Notes: generated by a model not told the origin, from the sequence alone. Positions 51,626 through 61,425 are shown, numbered from the stretch's first letter. The stretch is 64,000 nucleotides of DNA from CAIYQJ01 sp963717255 (GCA_963717255.1 CAVQVT010000006.1:328127-392126), one strand, 5' to 3'. Translations and numbers: made by a program.

Positions 51626-52264
51626 ATGGAGATCGTCCAACGCGTCGTCGGTCCGCTCGCGACGAACCTGTACCTCGTCGCCGACGTGCGCAGCCGCGAG
51701 GCGATCGCGATCGACACGGCCATCCCGTCGCTCGACGTCGTCGCCGGCGAGCTGGCCGTCCGCGGCTGGCGGCTCCTCCTGATCGTCAGTACCCACGGCC
51801 ACTGGGATCACATGGGGGACAACGCGGCCGTCAGCGCCCACACCGGCGCGCCGATCGCCGTCCACCCGGACGACCGCGAGATGCTCGTGCGGCCGCAGCC
51901 GCTCTTCGCCCCGTTCGAGATCCCGCCGTGCGTCCCGGCGGTCGACCTCGCCGAGGGCGGGCACGTGCGGGTCGGATCGATCGACCTCGACGTCCTCCAC
52001 ACGCCCGGTCACACGCCCGGCTCGGTCTGCCTTCTCGCGCGCGGGACCGGGACGCTCTTCGCCGGCGACACGCTCTTCTCCGGGGGGTGGGGGAGGGTGG
52101 ATCTGCCGGGCGGCGACCCGGCGGCGATGGTCGACTCCCTCGCGAGGCTCGAGCGGCTCGACGACGGGATGCGCGTGCTGCCGGGACACGGCGCCGCGAC
52201 GACGATCGGCCGCGAGCGGCCCTGGCTTGAGCTGGTTCGCCGCGAGGGACGGCTGCTCGCCTGA
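51626..52264 (+). CDS. MBL-fold metallo-hydrolase (glyoxalase II-like)
   Basis: ATG 51626 is used; GTG 51620 overlaps the previous stop and is possible. The ~212-residue protein has the metal motif VSTHGHWDHMGDN (HxHxDH), HTPGHTPGSVC and AGDTLFSGGWGRVDLPGGDP, then PGHGAATT. It is a glyoxalase-II/persulfide-dioxygenase-like hydrolase, probably acting on thioesters. Last of the maturation cluster. Confidence 0.93.
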   Translation: MEIVQRVVGPLATNLYLVADVRSREAIAIDTAIPSLDVVAGELAVRGWRLLLIVSTHGHWDHMGDNAAVSAHTGAPIAVHPDDREMLVRPQPLFAPFEIPPCVPAVDLAEGGHVRVGSIDLDVLHTPGHTPGSVCLLARGTGTLFAGDTLFSGGWGRVDLPGGDPAAMVDSLARLERLDDGMRVLPGHGAATTIGRERPWLELVRREGRLLA

Positions 52265-52328
52265 GCGTCCGGCAGCGGTCGCCGGCGGGCCCGCGCATGG
52301 ATCGGACGCCGTCGTGCGTAGTACCCGT

Positions 52329-52907
52329 ATGACTGGAACGGCCCGTCGCGAGGCGGTCGAGCAGGCGTATCGCGAGCACGCGGACGACGTGTACCGCGTG
52401 GCGTACGCGCTCCTGCGCGACCCCGACGCGGCGGTGGACGCGACGCATGACGCCTTCGCCCGCGCGTACGAGCGGTGGGAGACATACGACGCTCGCCGGC
52501 CGCTCCGGCCGTGGCTCATGACGATCGTCGCCAACATCTCCCGCGACGCGCTCCGCCGCCGGCGCGTGCGGACGCTCGCGATCCCCGCGCTGGCCGCGCA
52601 GGCGGCCGCGGCGCCGGGCGCCGCCGGCCCTGCCGCGGACCCGGCGGAAGCCGCCGCGCGCCGAGCCCTCGTGGAGGCGGCGCTCGACGGTCTCGAGCCG
52701 CGGTCCCGGGCGGCGCTCGTCCTGCGCCACTACCACGGCTATGACTACGCGGAGATCGCCACGATCCTCGGTGCCGCGCCGGGGACCGTCGGATCCCTGC
52801 TCTCCCGCGCGCACGCCACGCTCCGGGCCCGTCTCGAGGACGCGTCCGAGGCTTCGGCGAGCGGCTCCCGGGCCGGCGGCGCGGCCGATCGCGAGGTGCT
52901 CCCATGA
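52329..52907 (+). CDS. ECF-type RNA polymerase sigma factor (SigE-like)
   Basis: The 192-residue protein has region 2 (YREHADDVYRVAYALLRDPDAAVDATHDAFARAYERWETYD, in parts) and region 4 (DGLEPRSRAALVLRHYHGYDYAEIATILGAAPGTVGSLLSRAHATLRARL in parts). ATG 52329. It overlaps the next gene by 4 bases (ATGA), the usual sigma/anti-sigma layout. It resembles SigE-type ECF factors that answer membrane or envelope stress. Confidence 0.95.
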   Translation: MTGTARREAVEQAYREHADDVYRVAYALLRDPDAAVDATHDAFARAYERWETYDARRPLRPWLMTIVANISRDALRRRRVRTLAIPALAAQAAAAPGAAGPAADPAEAAARRALVEAALDGLEPRSRAALVLRHYHGYDYAEIATILGAAPGTVGSLLSRAHATLRARLEDASEASASGSRAGGAADREVLP

Positions 52908-54780
52908 CCCGTCCCCCGAACAGCGAGCCCGGCCGGCCAGCCGCCGTGACCGAGGACCCCGAGATCGCGGACCTGGTGCGGCAGGTGGCGTCGGGCTGGT
53001 CCATGCCGCCGGCGCGCCTCGGCGCGCGCACATGGCATGACCGCACCGCGCGGCGCCGCAGCGGCCGCTGGGACCGGCTCCTGGCCGCGTCCGCCGTCGC
53101 GGCCGCCGCGGTCGTGGTGGTGGCGATGGGCGCCGCACTCCTCGGCGGCCGCGCCGCCCCGGACGATGGCCCGTCGCCGGCGGCGTCGGGCGCGGCCGTC
53201 GCACCGGCCAGCCCCGACACGACCCCCGTCTCGCCCGAACCGGGCTCTCCGCGGGCATCCGCGCCGGCGACCCCCTCGCCGGGCCCGGTGACCACGCCGC
53301 TTCCCGCGTACGTGGCCCCCGCCGGCCCGGTCTCCGGCCTGAGCATCGGCGCGATCGCCGAGGACGGCTGGCGCGTGGTGGACATGGCCACCGGAGCCGC
53401 GTCGGACGCGATCGCTCGCCCGGATGGGTCCGGGAGCCGGCTGTTCGCGCTCGCCGACGGCACCTACCTCTGCGCATGCGCGGCCTTCGAGGGCCGGGAT
53501 GCCCGGACCCTCCGGCTCACGCTCCGGCGATACGACGCGCTCGGGCGGCCCGGGGACGAGGTCGCGTCGCTCGGGTACGAGGCCGGGTCGGGACGCCCTC
53601 CCGGAGCAGTCGACGCTCCGCCGATCTCCATCGACCCGTCGATCTCGGCCGATGGAACGAAGGTCGCTGTCGGGTGGACGACGTGGGACGAGGCGTTCTG
53701 GCGTTCCGGCGTGGATATCGTCGACGTCACGCCGGGACGGCGGGGCTCGGGCTACAGGCTGGCGAGCACCGAGCTGCCGCGGGTCCGGCGACCCTCGATG
53801 CCTCGGTGGAGCTGTCCGCCCGCTGGGCCGCCTACGCGGGGAGCGGCAAGGCGCTGTCCGCCTGGGCGCCGACCGCCTGGATCTCCCCGGACGGCCGCAC
53901 GCTCGTGGTGCGTCGATCGCTCGTCGCGGAGGGCGCCGCCGTGCGCGTCGACTGGTTCAGCGGGCCGGCCGTTCCGCTCTCGACCTCGGAGCCTGGCGTC
54001 CCCTTCGGCGGCACGACCGACCCGACGCACGCCCCGTGCGCGACGGGCGACGCGGGCGACGCGGCGTGGACGGCCGCGGCGGTGTTCGCGATCGTCTGCA
54101 GCGGCGAGTCCTCGTCGGGGGTCCTGCGGTACGACCCGACGGGCCGCGACCTCGGTGCGGTCGACCTCGCGGTGGAGACCGGCGGTGGCCAGTGGCCGGC
54201 GATGGCCGGCACCGCGGTGGCCGACGTCCCGACCGGGACCCTGTACCTCTGGGAGCCGTTCATCCGGCGGCTCGTGGCGGTGGACACGATCGCGGGCCGG
54301 GTCGCGCGGAGCACGACCATCGACGCGGGCGCGGCGGCCGTCGGGGGGCCGATCGACGCGCTGGCGGCCCTCGCGCGACGGGCGCTCGGTCTCCTCGTCC
54401 CCGCCGTCTCGGCCAAGGTCTACCTGGCACCGGCGGTCGCCCTCGCGCCGGACGGGGCGACGCTGTACCTGCTCGGGACGGAGGCGACGTCGTTCGAGTC
54501 GGGTGGGTCCGGGTCGCTGGGCGTCGTCGTGATCGGGGCGGCCGACCTGGGGGTCCGCGCCCGCTGGACCCCGACGACGGACCTGCGCTCCATCGCGGTC
54601 AGCGCCGACGGGCGGTATGTGCTCGCCGCAGGCGCGCCGGGCGTGGACGCGTCGGGTGCCGAGGCACCGTGGGAGGCGTCGATCACGGCGTGGGATGCCG
54701 CGTCCGGGGAGGTCCGCGCGATCGCCGGGCGCCTCGGGACGACCTGGGTCGAGCTCGTGCAGCCGCTGCGCGGCGACTAG
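52904..54780 (+). pseudogene. Sigma-coupled membrane protein with extracytoplasmic beta-propeller, frameshifted
   Basis: ATG 52904 overlaps the sigma gene stop. The N-terminal frame has a short cytoplasmic helix (VTEDPEIADLVRQVASGW), one membrane segment (about residues 59-80), a Pro/Ser/Ala-rich linker and beta strands. Near base 53780 the coding frame shifts by one base and continues as beta-propeller-like strands (WISPDGRTLVV, DPTGRDLGAVDLAV, SADGRYVLAAG) to 54780. One missing base restores a ~625-residue protein. It probably acts as the membrane partner or anti-sigma factor of the ECF protein, but no zinc anti-sigma motif is seen. Confidence 0.7.
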
Positions 54781-54882
54781 GGGCGCAGGCGATCCGGTCG
54801 GCACGCGCCGCGCCCCGGCGTCGCGCATGCCGACCCGCGGCGGGAGGGGCGTCCCCCGCGCCCGACGGCGCGGCCCGGCGCG

Positions 54883-55826
54883 TCAGGTGCCGGCGAGGCG
54901 CTCCACCACCGGGGCGAGCTCATCGATGGCACCGGCCATCACCGAGCTGATGCCGAACCGCTCGCGAAGGCCGACGATCTTCTCGACGAGGCCCGCGACC
55001 GAGCCGACGAAGACGTGGGGTGACTCGAGGAGGTCGTCGGCCGAGATGTCCACGCCGGTCCGGCCCGGATCCCGTCGGCGATCGTGGCCGCGTCGCGCCG
55101 GGCGTGGTCGGTCACGGTGATCGGCGCGACCGTCGGGTAGACGTTGAGCTCCAGCTCGTCGAACCGATCGCCGGCGGCCTCGCGGACCCAGCCGATCTTC
55201 TCCTCGGTCGCGGCCGCCGTGATCGTCCGCGGGTCGGCGCGCGTGGTGCCCGGGAGCATCCGCGGGGCCAGCCCCACGATGTCGGCCTCGCGCGCGGCGA
55301 GCGTCAGGAGGCGTCTCCCGCCGCCGCCGATGAAGAACGGCGGGTGCGGACGCTGGGGGGGCTTGGGCAGTCCGTCGTGGTCGGTCACGACGTAGTGGGC
55401 GCCGGCGTGGGAGAACGGCCCGTCCGCGAAGCACCCCTTCAGCACCGCGACGGCCTCCGCCAGCCGCGCGACGCGGACGCCGACCGGCTCGAACGGCAGT
55501 CCGATCGCCGCGTACTCGGGCTCGTTCCAGCCCGCACCCAGTGCGACCTCCAGCCGGCCGCCGGAGAGGAGGTCGATCGTCGCAAGGTCCTGCGCCAGGA
55601 CGGCGGGATGGCGGAGGTCGTTGTTCAGCACGAACGGCGCCAGGCGCAGGCTGTCGGTGACGGCGGCCGCGTACGCGAGGGCCGGGAGCACGCCGAGCGG
55701 CAGGACGAGGTGGTCCGGGAAGACGAGGACCGAGTACCCCATCGCCTCGGCGCGCCGTGCGGCCGCGGCGAGTGCGGGGCCGTCGGGGATGTCGCCCGGC
55801 TCCGCGAGGAACCGGAAGGGCCTCAC
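54883..55826 (-). pseudogene. LLM-class F420/FMN-dependent oxidoreductase, frameshifted
   Basis: GTG 55826 has a GGGGGAGG site upstream. The frame encodes RFLAEPGDIPDGPALAAAARRAEAMGYSVLVFPDHLVLPLG, in parts, then LEVALGAGWNEPEYAA and PPFFIGGGGRRLLTLAAREADIV, typical of the F420-dependent LLM superfamily. Near base 55060 the frame shifts by one base and the family sequence continues as DISADDLLESPHVFVGSVAGLVEKI to 54883. Adding one base restores a ~315-residue enzyme. F420 or FMN use is inferred from family; the substrate is unknown. Confidence 0.8.
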
Positions 55827-56919
55827 GGGCGTCCTCCCCCATCGCGACGGCTTCGTGCACGCCTTGACGGCCGACCGACGCTCGAACCCGAGCCGTTCGT
55901 ACAGGCCGAGCGCGCCGGTCGTGTTGTCCGAGTCCACGCCCAGGGCGGCCGACGTCAGGCCGCGTTCACGCGCGTCGGCCATCGCCGCGACAAGGAGTGC
56001 CCGCGCGATCCCGCGGCCGCGCCACGGGCGGCGCACGGAGACGCGGTCGATCCAGACCCGCCGCCTGCCGAACCGGGCGTTCTCCTCCGCGTAGACGATC
56101 GGCCGGATGACGCCCGCGATCGCGTCGCCGTCCCACGCGATCCGCCAGAGCGAGGGTCGAGATCCGGCTCGGCGAGGGTCGCGTCGGCGTCCTCGTCGGT
56201 CATGGCGTGGTGGCCCCAGTGGTCCCGGAACGCCTCGTCCTCCGCCGCGAGCGCGGCACGGAGGATGCTCTCGCCTGCAGGGTCCGGCGCGCGCATCTCG
56301 ATCCCCGGCGGGAGGGCGCCGGCCGGCAGATCGTCGAGCGACGGCCGCTCGAGGTCCAGGTACCAGCGGACCGGGACGTAGCCCTCGGAGTCGAGGAGCG
56401 CCATGGCGCCCGTCCGCCGGGTGTCGGCCCAGCTGAAGAGGACGCGGTCGGCCGGCGCCGCGGCACGTGGCGCGTCCGGCGTCGCGGCAGCACGCGCTCT
56501 CCGTCGCGTGGGCCGCGGCCAGCGCCGCAGCGCCGTCGCCTGGTGTCGAAGGAGGGCGCGGCCCAGCCCCCGCCGGCGGACGTCCGGGTGGACGAACCCG
56601 GTGTGCTCGTACGCGACGAACACGCCGCGGTCGCGCCACGACGGCGCGCGAACGCGACCGCGCGGCCGTCGATCTCGGCGATGACGAGCGTCCGCCGCGG
56701 ATCCTCCTCGGAGGCGTGCTCGAGCTCGGCCGCGACCTCCGCGGCGGTCACGTGCTCGTCGATGCCGTCGGCCGCCGACTCGGCGTTCAGGATCTCCGCC
56801 AGGGCGCCGGCATCCGCCGGCCCGCGGAAGGTGCGGAACCGGAGGCCCGGGATCGGCGGCGCGTCCGCGACCACGATCCCCGCGCCGCCACCGCCCGTCT
56901 CGCCCGGCTCCGTCACCAT
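55823..56919 (-). pseudogene. Tandem-GNAT acetyltransferase (MshD-like), multiply frameshifted
   Basis: ATG 56919 follows the rsgA stop by three bases and begins a GNAT domain (FRTFRGPADAGALAEILNAE, VIAEIDGRAVAF). Near 56645 the frame shifts to WRDRGVFVAYEHTGFVHPDVRRRGLGRALL; near 56155 it shifts again to SLWRIAWDGDAIAGV and RVWIDRVSVRRPWRGRGIARALLVAAM, the second GNAT domain, ending LYERLGFERR. A third slip near 55840 would give a TGA overlapping the LLM GTG. Corrected, it is a ~365-residue MshD-like tandem acetyltransferase. The homologous gene at 58022-59213 supports the corrected reading. Confidence 0.75.
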
Positions 56920-58025
56920 CGACCTCCTCCCTCGCCGTACTTCGCCCGCAGGATCTCCCGGTACATGACACCACGCCGGCGCGTCTCGCGGCGTTCCTCG
57001 GCCCGTGCCCGCGCGTCGAGGCGGGCGGCCGACGCGCGGGCCTCGCGCGCCAGCAGTCGGTGGCTCTCCAGGCGATCTGCCGCGAGGTCGCCGGCCTCGA
57101 TCGCGGCCTGCACGGCACAGCCCGGCTCCGAGCGGTGGTCGCAGTCGGTGAATCGGCAGCCGCCCGCGAGGGCCGCGACGTCGGCGAAGACCGCGTCGAG
57201 GGCGCCCGCGATCTCGGCGCCCGCCATGCCGAGCTCCCGCATCCCCGGCGTGTCCAGGAGGCACCCGCCGCCGGGCAGGCGGACCAGCATCCGCGCGGTC
57301 GTCGTGTGGCGGCCGCGGTCGTCGTCCGCCCGGACCACCCCCGTGTCGAGCCGGTCCTCGCCCAGCAGGGCGTTCACGAGCGACGACTTCCCGACCCCGG
57401 ACGACCCGAGCAGGGCGACGGTCGCGCCCGTCGCGGCCCGCGCCGCGAGCACGCCGACCCCTTCGCCGGTCCGGGCGCTCGCGGCGATGACGGGCACGAG
57501 CCCGGCCGTCTGACCGGCGATCCGCAACGCGTCGGCGAGGCCGTCCCGCAGGTCGGCCTTGTTCACGACGACGAGCGGCTCCGCGCCGCTGGCCGCCGCC
57601 ACCGCGAGGTACCGCTCGATGCGTCGCGCGTTGACGTCGCGGCCCACGGCGGTGACGACGAGGACCACGTCCACGTTCGCCGCGACGACCTGGATGCCGG
57701 CCTCGCGACCCGGCTCGCGCCGGACGAAGGCGGTCCGGCGGGGGAGGACGGCGTGGATCGCGGGCGCGATCCCGTCGCCGCCCGGATCGACGGCGGTCCA
57801 GTCGCCGACGGTCGGCGCGGGACCGCCGGCGGCGATCGCGTGACGCAGGCCGCCGGACGGCCCGGCGCGGAGCGCGCCGGCGGCGCTCTCCACGTCCCAG
57901 CCGGTCCGGTGCTCGGCGACGACGCGCGCCGGGACCGCGCGCGCGGCGAGGTCCGGCGGCAGGGCGCTCCACGCGGCGTCCGCGTGCGCGTCCCAGCCCC
58001 ACGCGACGAGGGCGAGCTCGCTCAT
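56913..58025 (-). CDS. rsgA: Ribosome small subunit-dependent GTPase
   Basis: ATG 58025 overlaps the upstream gene stop. The 370-residue protein has an N-terminal OB-like part and the circularly permuted GTPase: VVNKADL (G4) before LLGSSGVGKSSLVNALLG (G1) and LLDTPGMRELG (G3), then the zinc-binding CRFTDCDHRSEPGC and a basic helical tail. RsgA matures the 30S subunit with GTP. It lies between two tandem-GNAT genes, in overlap with both or nearly so. Confidence 0.96.
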   Translation of the reverse strand: MSELALVAWGWDAHADAAWSALPPDLAARAVPARVVAEHRTGWDVESAAGALRAGPSGGLRHAIAAGGPAPTVGDWTAVDPGGDGIAPAIHAVLPRRTAFVRREPGREAGIQVVAANVDVVLVVTAVGRDVNARRIERYLAVAAASGAEPLVVVNKADLRDGLADALRIAGQTAGLVPVIAASARTGEGVGVLAARAATGATVALLGSSGVGKSSLVNALLGEDRLDTGVVRADDDRGRHTTTARMLVRLPGGGCLLDTPGMRELGMAGAEIAGALDAVFADVAALAGGCRFTDCDHRSEPGCAVQAAIEAGDLAADRLESHRLLAREARASAARLDARARAEERRETRRRGVMYREILRAKYGEGGGRW

Positions 58026-59213
58026 CGGTCTGCCCCGCCCTGGGTCGGGCGATGGGCGCCGCCCGCTGACCCGCCCTCGGCCGACGCCACGCCGGCGCCG
58101 GCGCCGGCGCCGGCCGCCGGCATCGGTCGGTGGAAGATGATCTCGCTCCGGTGGACGCGGAAGCCGAGGCTCTCGTAGAGCGCAAGAGCACCGGTCTCGT
58201 TCCCGGCGTCCACGTTGAGCGCGGCCTCCCGCATCCCGCGGTCGCGGACGGCACGCAGGCTGTCCGCGAGGAGGGCGCGGGCGAGGCCGCGCCGGCGCCA
58301 CGGACGCCGGACGGAGATGGACTCGGTCCAGCCGATGAGGCGGCCGGTGCGGGCGTTCGTCTCCGCGTCGATGTACGAGCGGACCTGGCCCGCGACCTCG
58401 TCGCCGTCCCACGCGACCCGCCAGAGGCTCGGGTCGGCGAGGGGATCCGCGAGGAACCGCGCCCACGCCTCTTCGGAGCCGTCCGACGCGCCCCAGTGAT
58501 CGCGGAACGCCTCCACGTCCGCCTCCCAGATCGCGCGGAGGTGCTCCGGGCGGACGAGGCGGGTCTCGAGGCCGTCGGGGAGCGGCACGTCGGGGATCGC
58601 CTCGAGGTCGGCGCGGACCATCTCGTAGCCGCGCCGGACCACGACGTAGCCGCGGCGTTCGCTCGCGGCGATGAGCTCGGCGTCCGCTCCCGGCGAGAAC
58701 GCGTCGAGCACGCGGGGACGGTCCGTCGCCTGGCCGGCGGCGATCTCGATGGACCGGGCCTCGGCCCTGTCGAAGAGTGCGTCGATGACCGAGGGCCGGT
58801 GGGGGTCGGGCGCGACGATGAGCGATCGCCCCGTAGGTGCGCTCCCCGTCGCGCGCGTCCGCCCACTCGACGCGGGAGTATCCGACGATCGTCCCGTCGC
58901 GTTCTGCGACGACGCAGTCGGTCCGCGGGTCACAGTTCGCCATGTTCGCGTAGAAGGCGTCCTGGGACGCGACCGTCACGAGCTCGAGGAAGCCCATGGC
59001 GGTCCGCCAGGCGTTTCCGGCGGCGACCATGCCCGGGTGGTCCGCCGGCCCGGCGTAGGGGCGGAGGCGGACCCCGGGCGGCAGGCCTGCGGCCGGGAGG
59101 AGGGCCGGCGTCGGAGCGCCGGCGGGGTGGGGGAGCGACGGCGGCTGCACGCCGCCGTCGCTCCCGGGTGCGCCGGGTCGCCCGGCGACGTCGTGGGCGG
59201 TCATCTCGATCAC
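58022..59213 (-). pseudogene. Tandem-GNAT acetyltransferase (MshD-like), one frameshift
   Basis: The frame opening at GTG 59213 (ATG 59204 also possible) gives a first GNAT half: VRLRPYAGPADHPGMVAAGN, CVVAERDGTIVGYSRVEW. Near base 58828, at a GGGG run, the frame shifts by one and continues as RSLIVAPDPHRPSV, then the second GNAT half (EAFRDHWGASDGS, SLWRVAWDGDEVAGQ, WTESISVRRPWRRRGLARALL, LYESLGFRVHRS) ending at 58022. Restored, it is a ~395-residue mycothiol-synthase-like protein and a paralogue of 55823-56919. Confidence 0.78.
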
Positions 59214-60010
59214 CCCACCCTCTTGAGCTTGCCCGTGCGCTTCGCGTAGCGCTCGGCCCGCCCGAACGCCCAGAGCCCGGCCGGGATGAGCACCGCGCCC
59301 ATGACGGCGAGCGGGACGAGGTCACCCATGACGTCGGCCACCGAGGCCCCGTCGAGGAGCCCGGCGCGGACGCCGTCAAGGATGTACGTGGCGGGCGACA
59401 GGTGCGAGAGCACCTGCATCCACTGCGGGAGGACGTCCACCGGGTAGTAGACGCCGCTCACGACGAGGATCACCGACTGGATGACGAACGTCATCTGCGC
59501 CCCGCGCTCCACGTAGAGCAGGGGGAGGATCGCCGCCATCGTCCCGATCCCGATGATCGAGAAGCTGCCGACGAGCATGACGACGACCGCCGTCGGCACG
59601 TTGGCCGACGCGAGGTCCAGGCCGAAGAACGCGACGAGGACGACGAGGATGACCGCCGTGTGGACGAGGCCGTACATGACGGCGTACATCGTCGAGCCGA
59701 GCAGCTGCGACGAGCGTCGGACGGGCGCCATCATCGTGTACTCGAGCGTCCCCTCCCAGCGCTCCCAGGCGATCGTCTCGGCGATGAAGCTGAAGACGGT
59801 CGAGAGGTAGTTCCAGAAGACGGCCCCGATGATGAGGCTGAAGGTGAGCGACGGATCCCCCGCGGCGGCGCCGATGAAGCTGATCGCGAGCGCGCCCGCC
59901 AGCGCGTAGACGAAGAAGGCGAGCTCCCAGCCCCAGTAGCGGCGCGAGAGAGAGAAGTTCCGGGCGATGAACGCGTAGCTCGCGCGGAGCTCGCGGGTCG
60001 CGACGGTCAT
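59210..60010 (-). CDS. ABC-2 type transporter permease
   Basis: The 266-residue protein has six hydrophobic segments (AFFVYALAGALAISFIGAAAG, LIIGAVFWNYLSTVFSF, VHTAVILVVLVAFFGL, VVVMLVGSFSIIGIGTMAAIL, VIQSVILVVSGVYYPVDVLP, VPLAVMGAVLIPAGLWAFG) and the ABC-2 signature QMTFVIQS ... SGVYYPVDVLPQWMQ. It pairs with the ABC ATPase upstream and forms an exporter of drug, lipid or polysaccharide type. Stop overlaps the GNAT gene start (GTGA). Confidence 0.93.
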   Translation of the reverse strand: MTVATRELRASYAFIARNFSLSRRYWGWELAFFVYALAGALAISFIGAAAGDPSLTFSLIIGAVFWNYLSTVFSFIAETIAWERWEGTLEYTMMAPVRRSSQLLGSTMYAVMYGLVHTAVILVVLVAFFGLDLASANVPTAVVVMLVGSFSIIGIGTMAAILPLLYVERGAQMTFVIQSVILVVSGVYYPVDVLPQWMQVLSHLSPATYILDGVRAGLLDGASVADVMGDLVPLAVMGAVLIPAGLWAFGRAERYAKRTGKLKRVG

Positions 60011-60052
60011 GATCGTGTCTCCGTGAGGTACCGGGCCCCCGCCCGGTCCCGT

Positions 60053-60259
60053 CTACCGGGACCGGGCGGGGGTGAGGACCGGCTCGGCGGCGATCCGCTC
60101 GCCGAGCCGGACGATCGATCGTCCGAGGCGGGCCCTCATCGGCGGCCGCATGCGGCCGGCCTCGGGGGCCTCCATCCATGTCCGCCGGGTCGGGTGCGAG
60201 TGCTCCCGGATCCGGTCGTCGTGGATGGCTCGGGCGACGGTCCCATGCAGCGTGTGCAC
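60053..60259 (-). CDS. Microprotein paralogue (68 residues) within the ABC exporter operon
   Basis: GTG 60259 has a strong GGAAGGAG site. The 68-residue basic helical product ends MRARLGRSIVRLGERIAAEPV, which aligns with TRVGRGIVSLGQAIAGRTL in the microprotein at 31949-32236; both also share D-E/D-R upstream. It lies between the ABC ATPase and permease genes on the same strand. No membrane segment is predicted. Its role may be in exporter regulation or assembly, but this is speculative. Confidence 0.65.
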   Translation of the reverse strand: MHTLHGTVARAIHDDRIREHSHPTRRTWMEAPEAGRMRPPMRARLGRSIVRLGERIAAEPVLTPARSR

Positions 60260-60344
60260 GGCCGTGCTCCTTCCGTGATGGATGTCGTGTGTGGGGTGGG
60301 TGGGGCGGCGCGGGGAGACCGCGCCACGGTGCGTGCGGCGGTCG

Positions 60345-61267
60345 TCAGTCATCTCCGTCCTCCTCTCCGCCGCTCTCCTCGACGTCGTCGTCGAGGGAGC
60401 GGCCCGTCCAGGCCATGAAGGCCGATTCCAGGGTGGGCGCGAGGCCGTGCTCCACGGCGACGCGGGTCTTGAGCTCTTCGGCGGTCCCCTCGGCCACGAG
60501 GCGTCCCGAGTCGAGGATCCCGATGCGGTCGCAGAGGCGCTCCGCCTCGGCGAGGTCGTGCGTCGTCAGGACGATCGACGCGTCGTGCGCCGTCCGGACG
60601 TCCTCGACGAACGCCTGGACGTCGAGCTTGCTGCGCGGGTCCAGGCCGGTCGTCGGCTCGTCGAGCAGGAGGACCGTCGGGCTCGTCAGCAGCGCCCGCG
60701 CGATCGCGACCTTCTGCTGCATCCCCCGGCTCATCTGCTCGGTCGGCCGGCCCAGGCGCTTCTCGGCGATGCCGAGCCGCGCGAGGATCCGGATCGACTC
60801 GGCCCGTGCCGTGCGTCGCGTCGAGCCCGTACATCCGGGCTGCGAAGAGCAGGTTCTCCATCGGCGAGAGCTTCTTGAAGAACGCCGCGTCCACGCTCAC
60901 GCGGTTGATGAGCCGCTTGACGGCCATCTCCTCGCGCTCGACGTCGTGCCCGAAGACCTCGATCCGCCCGCGTGTCCAGGGTGAGCAGCGTGCTCATGAG
61001 GCGGATGAGGGTCGACTTGCCGCCGCCGTTCGCCCCGAGGAGTCCGTAGATCTCCCCGCGGCCCACGTGCAGCGTGACGTCGTCCACGGCGACGACCGGC
61101 TTCCGCTTCCGCCCGACGACGAACCGTTTCGTCACGCCCTCGACGAGGAGCGCCGGCGGGCCGGAGGACTCACGCGTCGCGTGCGGGACGGACGACGGCG
61201 CCGGGGCACGGTCGGCGACGACCGGCCGGCGCGTCCGGGCGTCCGGACGGGCGATCGTGGTGGTCAT
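60345..61267 (-). pseudogene. ABC-2 type exporter ATPase (DrrA/CcmA-like), two frameshifts
   Basis: ATG 61267 begins an ABC ATPase: VTKRFVVGRKRKPVVAVDDVTL and Walker A LLGANGGGKSTLIRLM. Near 60972 the frame shifts to MAVKRLINRVSVDAAFFKKLSPMENLLFAARMYGLD (in parts), and near 60808 to MSRGMQQKVAIARALLTSP, LLLDEPTTGLDPRSKLDV (Walker B and D-loop) and LTTHDLAEAERLCDRI (H-loop). Both slips are one base. Restored, it is a ~305-residue drug/lipid exporter ATPase. The H in LTTHD and the signature SRGMQQK are normal for the family. The permease is downstream. Confidence 0.82.
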
Positions 61268-61425
61268 GGTTCGTTCCCCTCGGCTGGGCGGATCGCGGGA
61301 CGCACGACCCCTGGTGGCGGGATGGACGAGGGCCTGGGCGGCCTCCGCCCCCGCGCCGGCGCACGAGGCCGGGGAGGGGAACGAAAGAGCCGCGGGCCCG
61401 ACCGGCCCACGGCTCGAAGGTTCAT
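61264..61425 (-). CDS. Possible short ORF overlapping the ABC ATPase start, 53 residues
   Basis: ATG 61425 opens a 53-residue Arg/Pro-rich frame whose TGA overlaps the ATPase ATG (ATGA). No good ribosome-binding site is seen and the composition is that of shadow frames, so it is weakly supported; the overlap is the only reason to list it. It contains the hairpin at 61387-61415. Confidence 0.25.
   Translation of the reverse strand: MNLRAVGRSGPRLFRSPPRPRAPARGRRPPRPSSIPPPGVVRPAIRPAEGNEP
61387..61415 (-). terminator. Strong hairpin in the ABC exporter leader (attenuator-like)
   Basis: Stem GAGCCGTGGGCC / GGCCCGCGGCTC (minus-strand sense) with a 5-base loop and a single G-U-type mismatch is followed by TTTCGTT on the minus strand. 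It lies ~120 bases before the ABC ATPase start and after the small ORF at 61452-61544. It may act as an intrinsic attenuator or terminator of the upstream transcript. Confidence 0.5.

Noticed and set aside
56200..58866. An 888-codon minus-strand frame across the GNAT and rsgA region
   Set aside because: Mostly Arg/Gly/Pro shadow sequence out of frame with rsgA; only its end (from 56919) coincides with the first GNAT segment.
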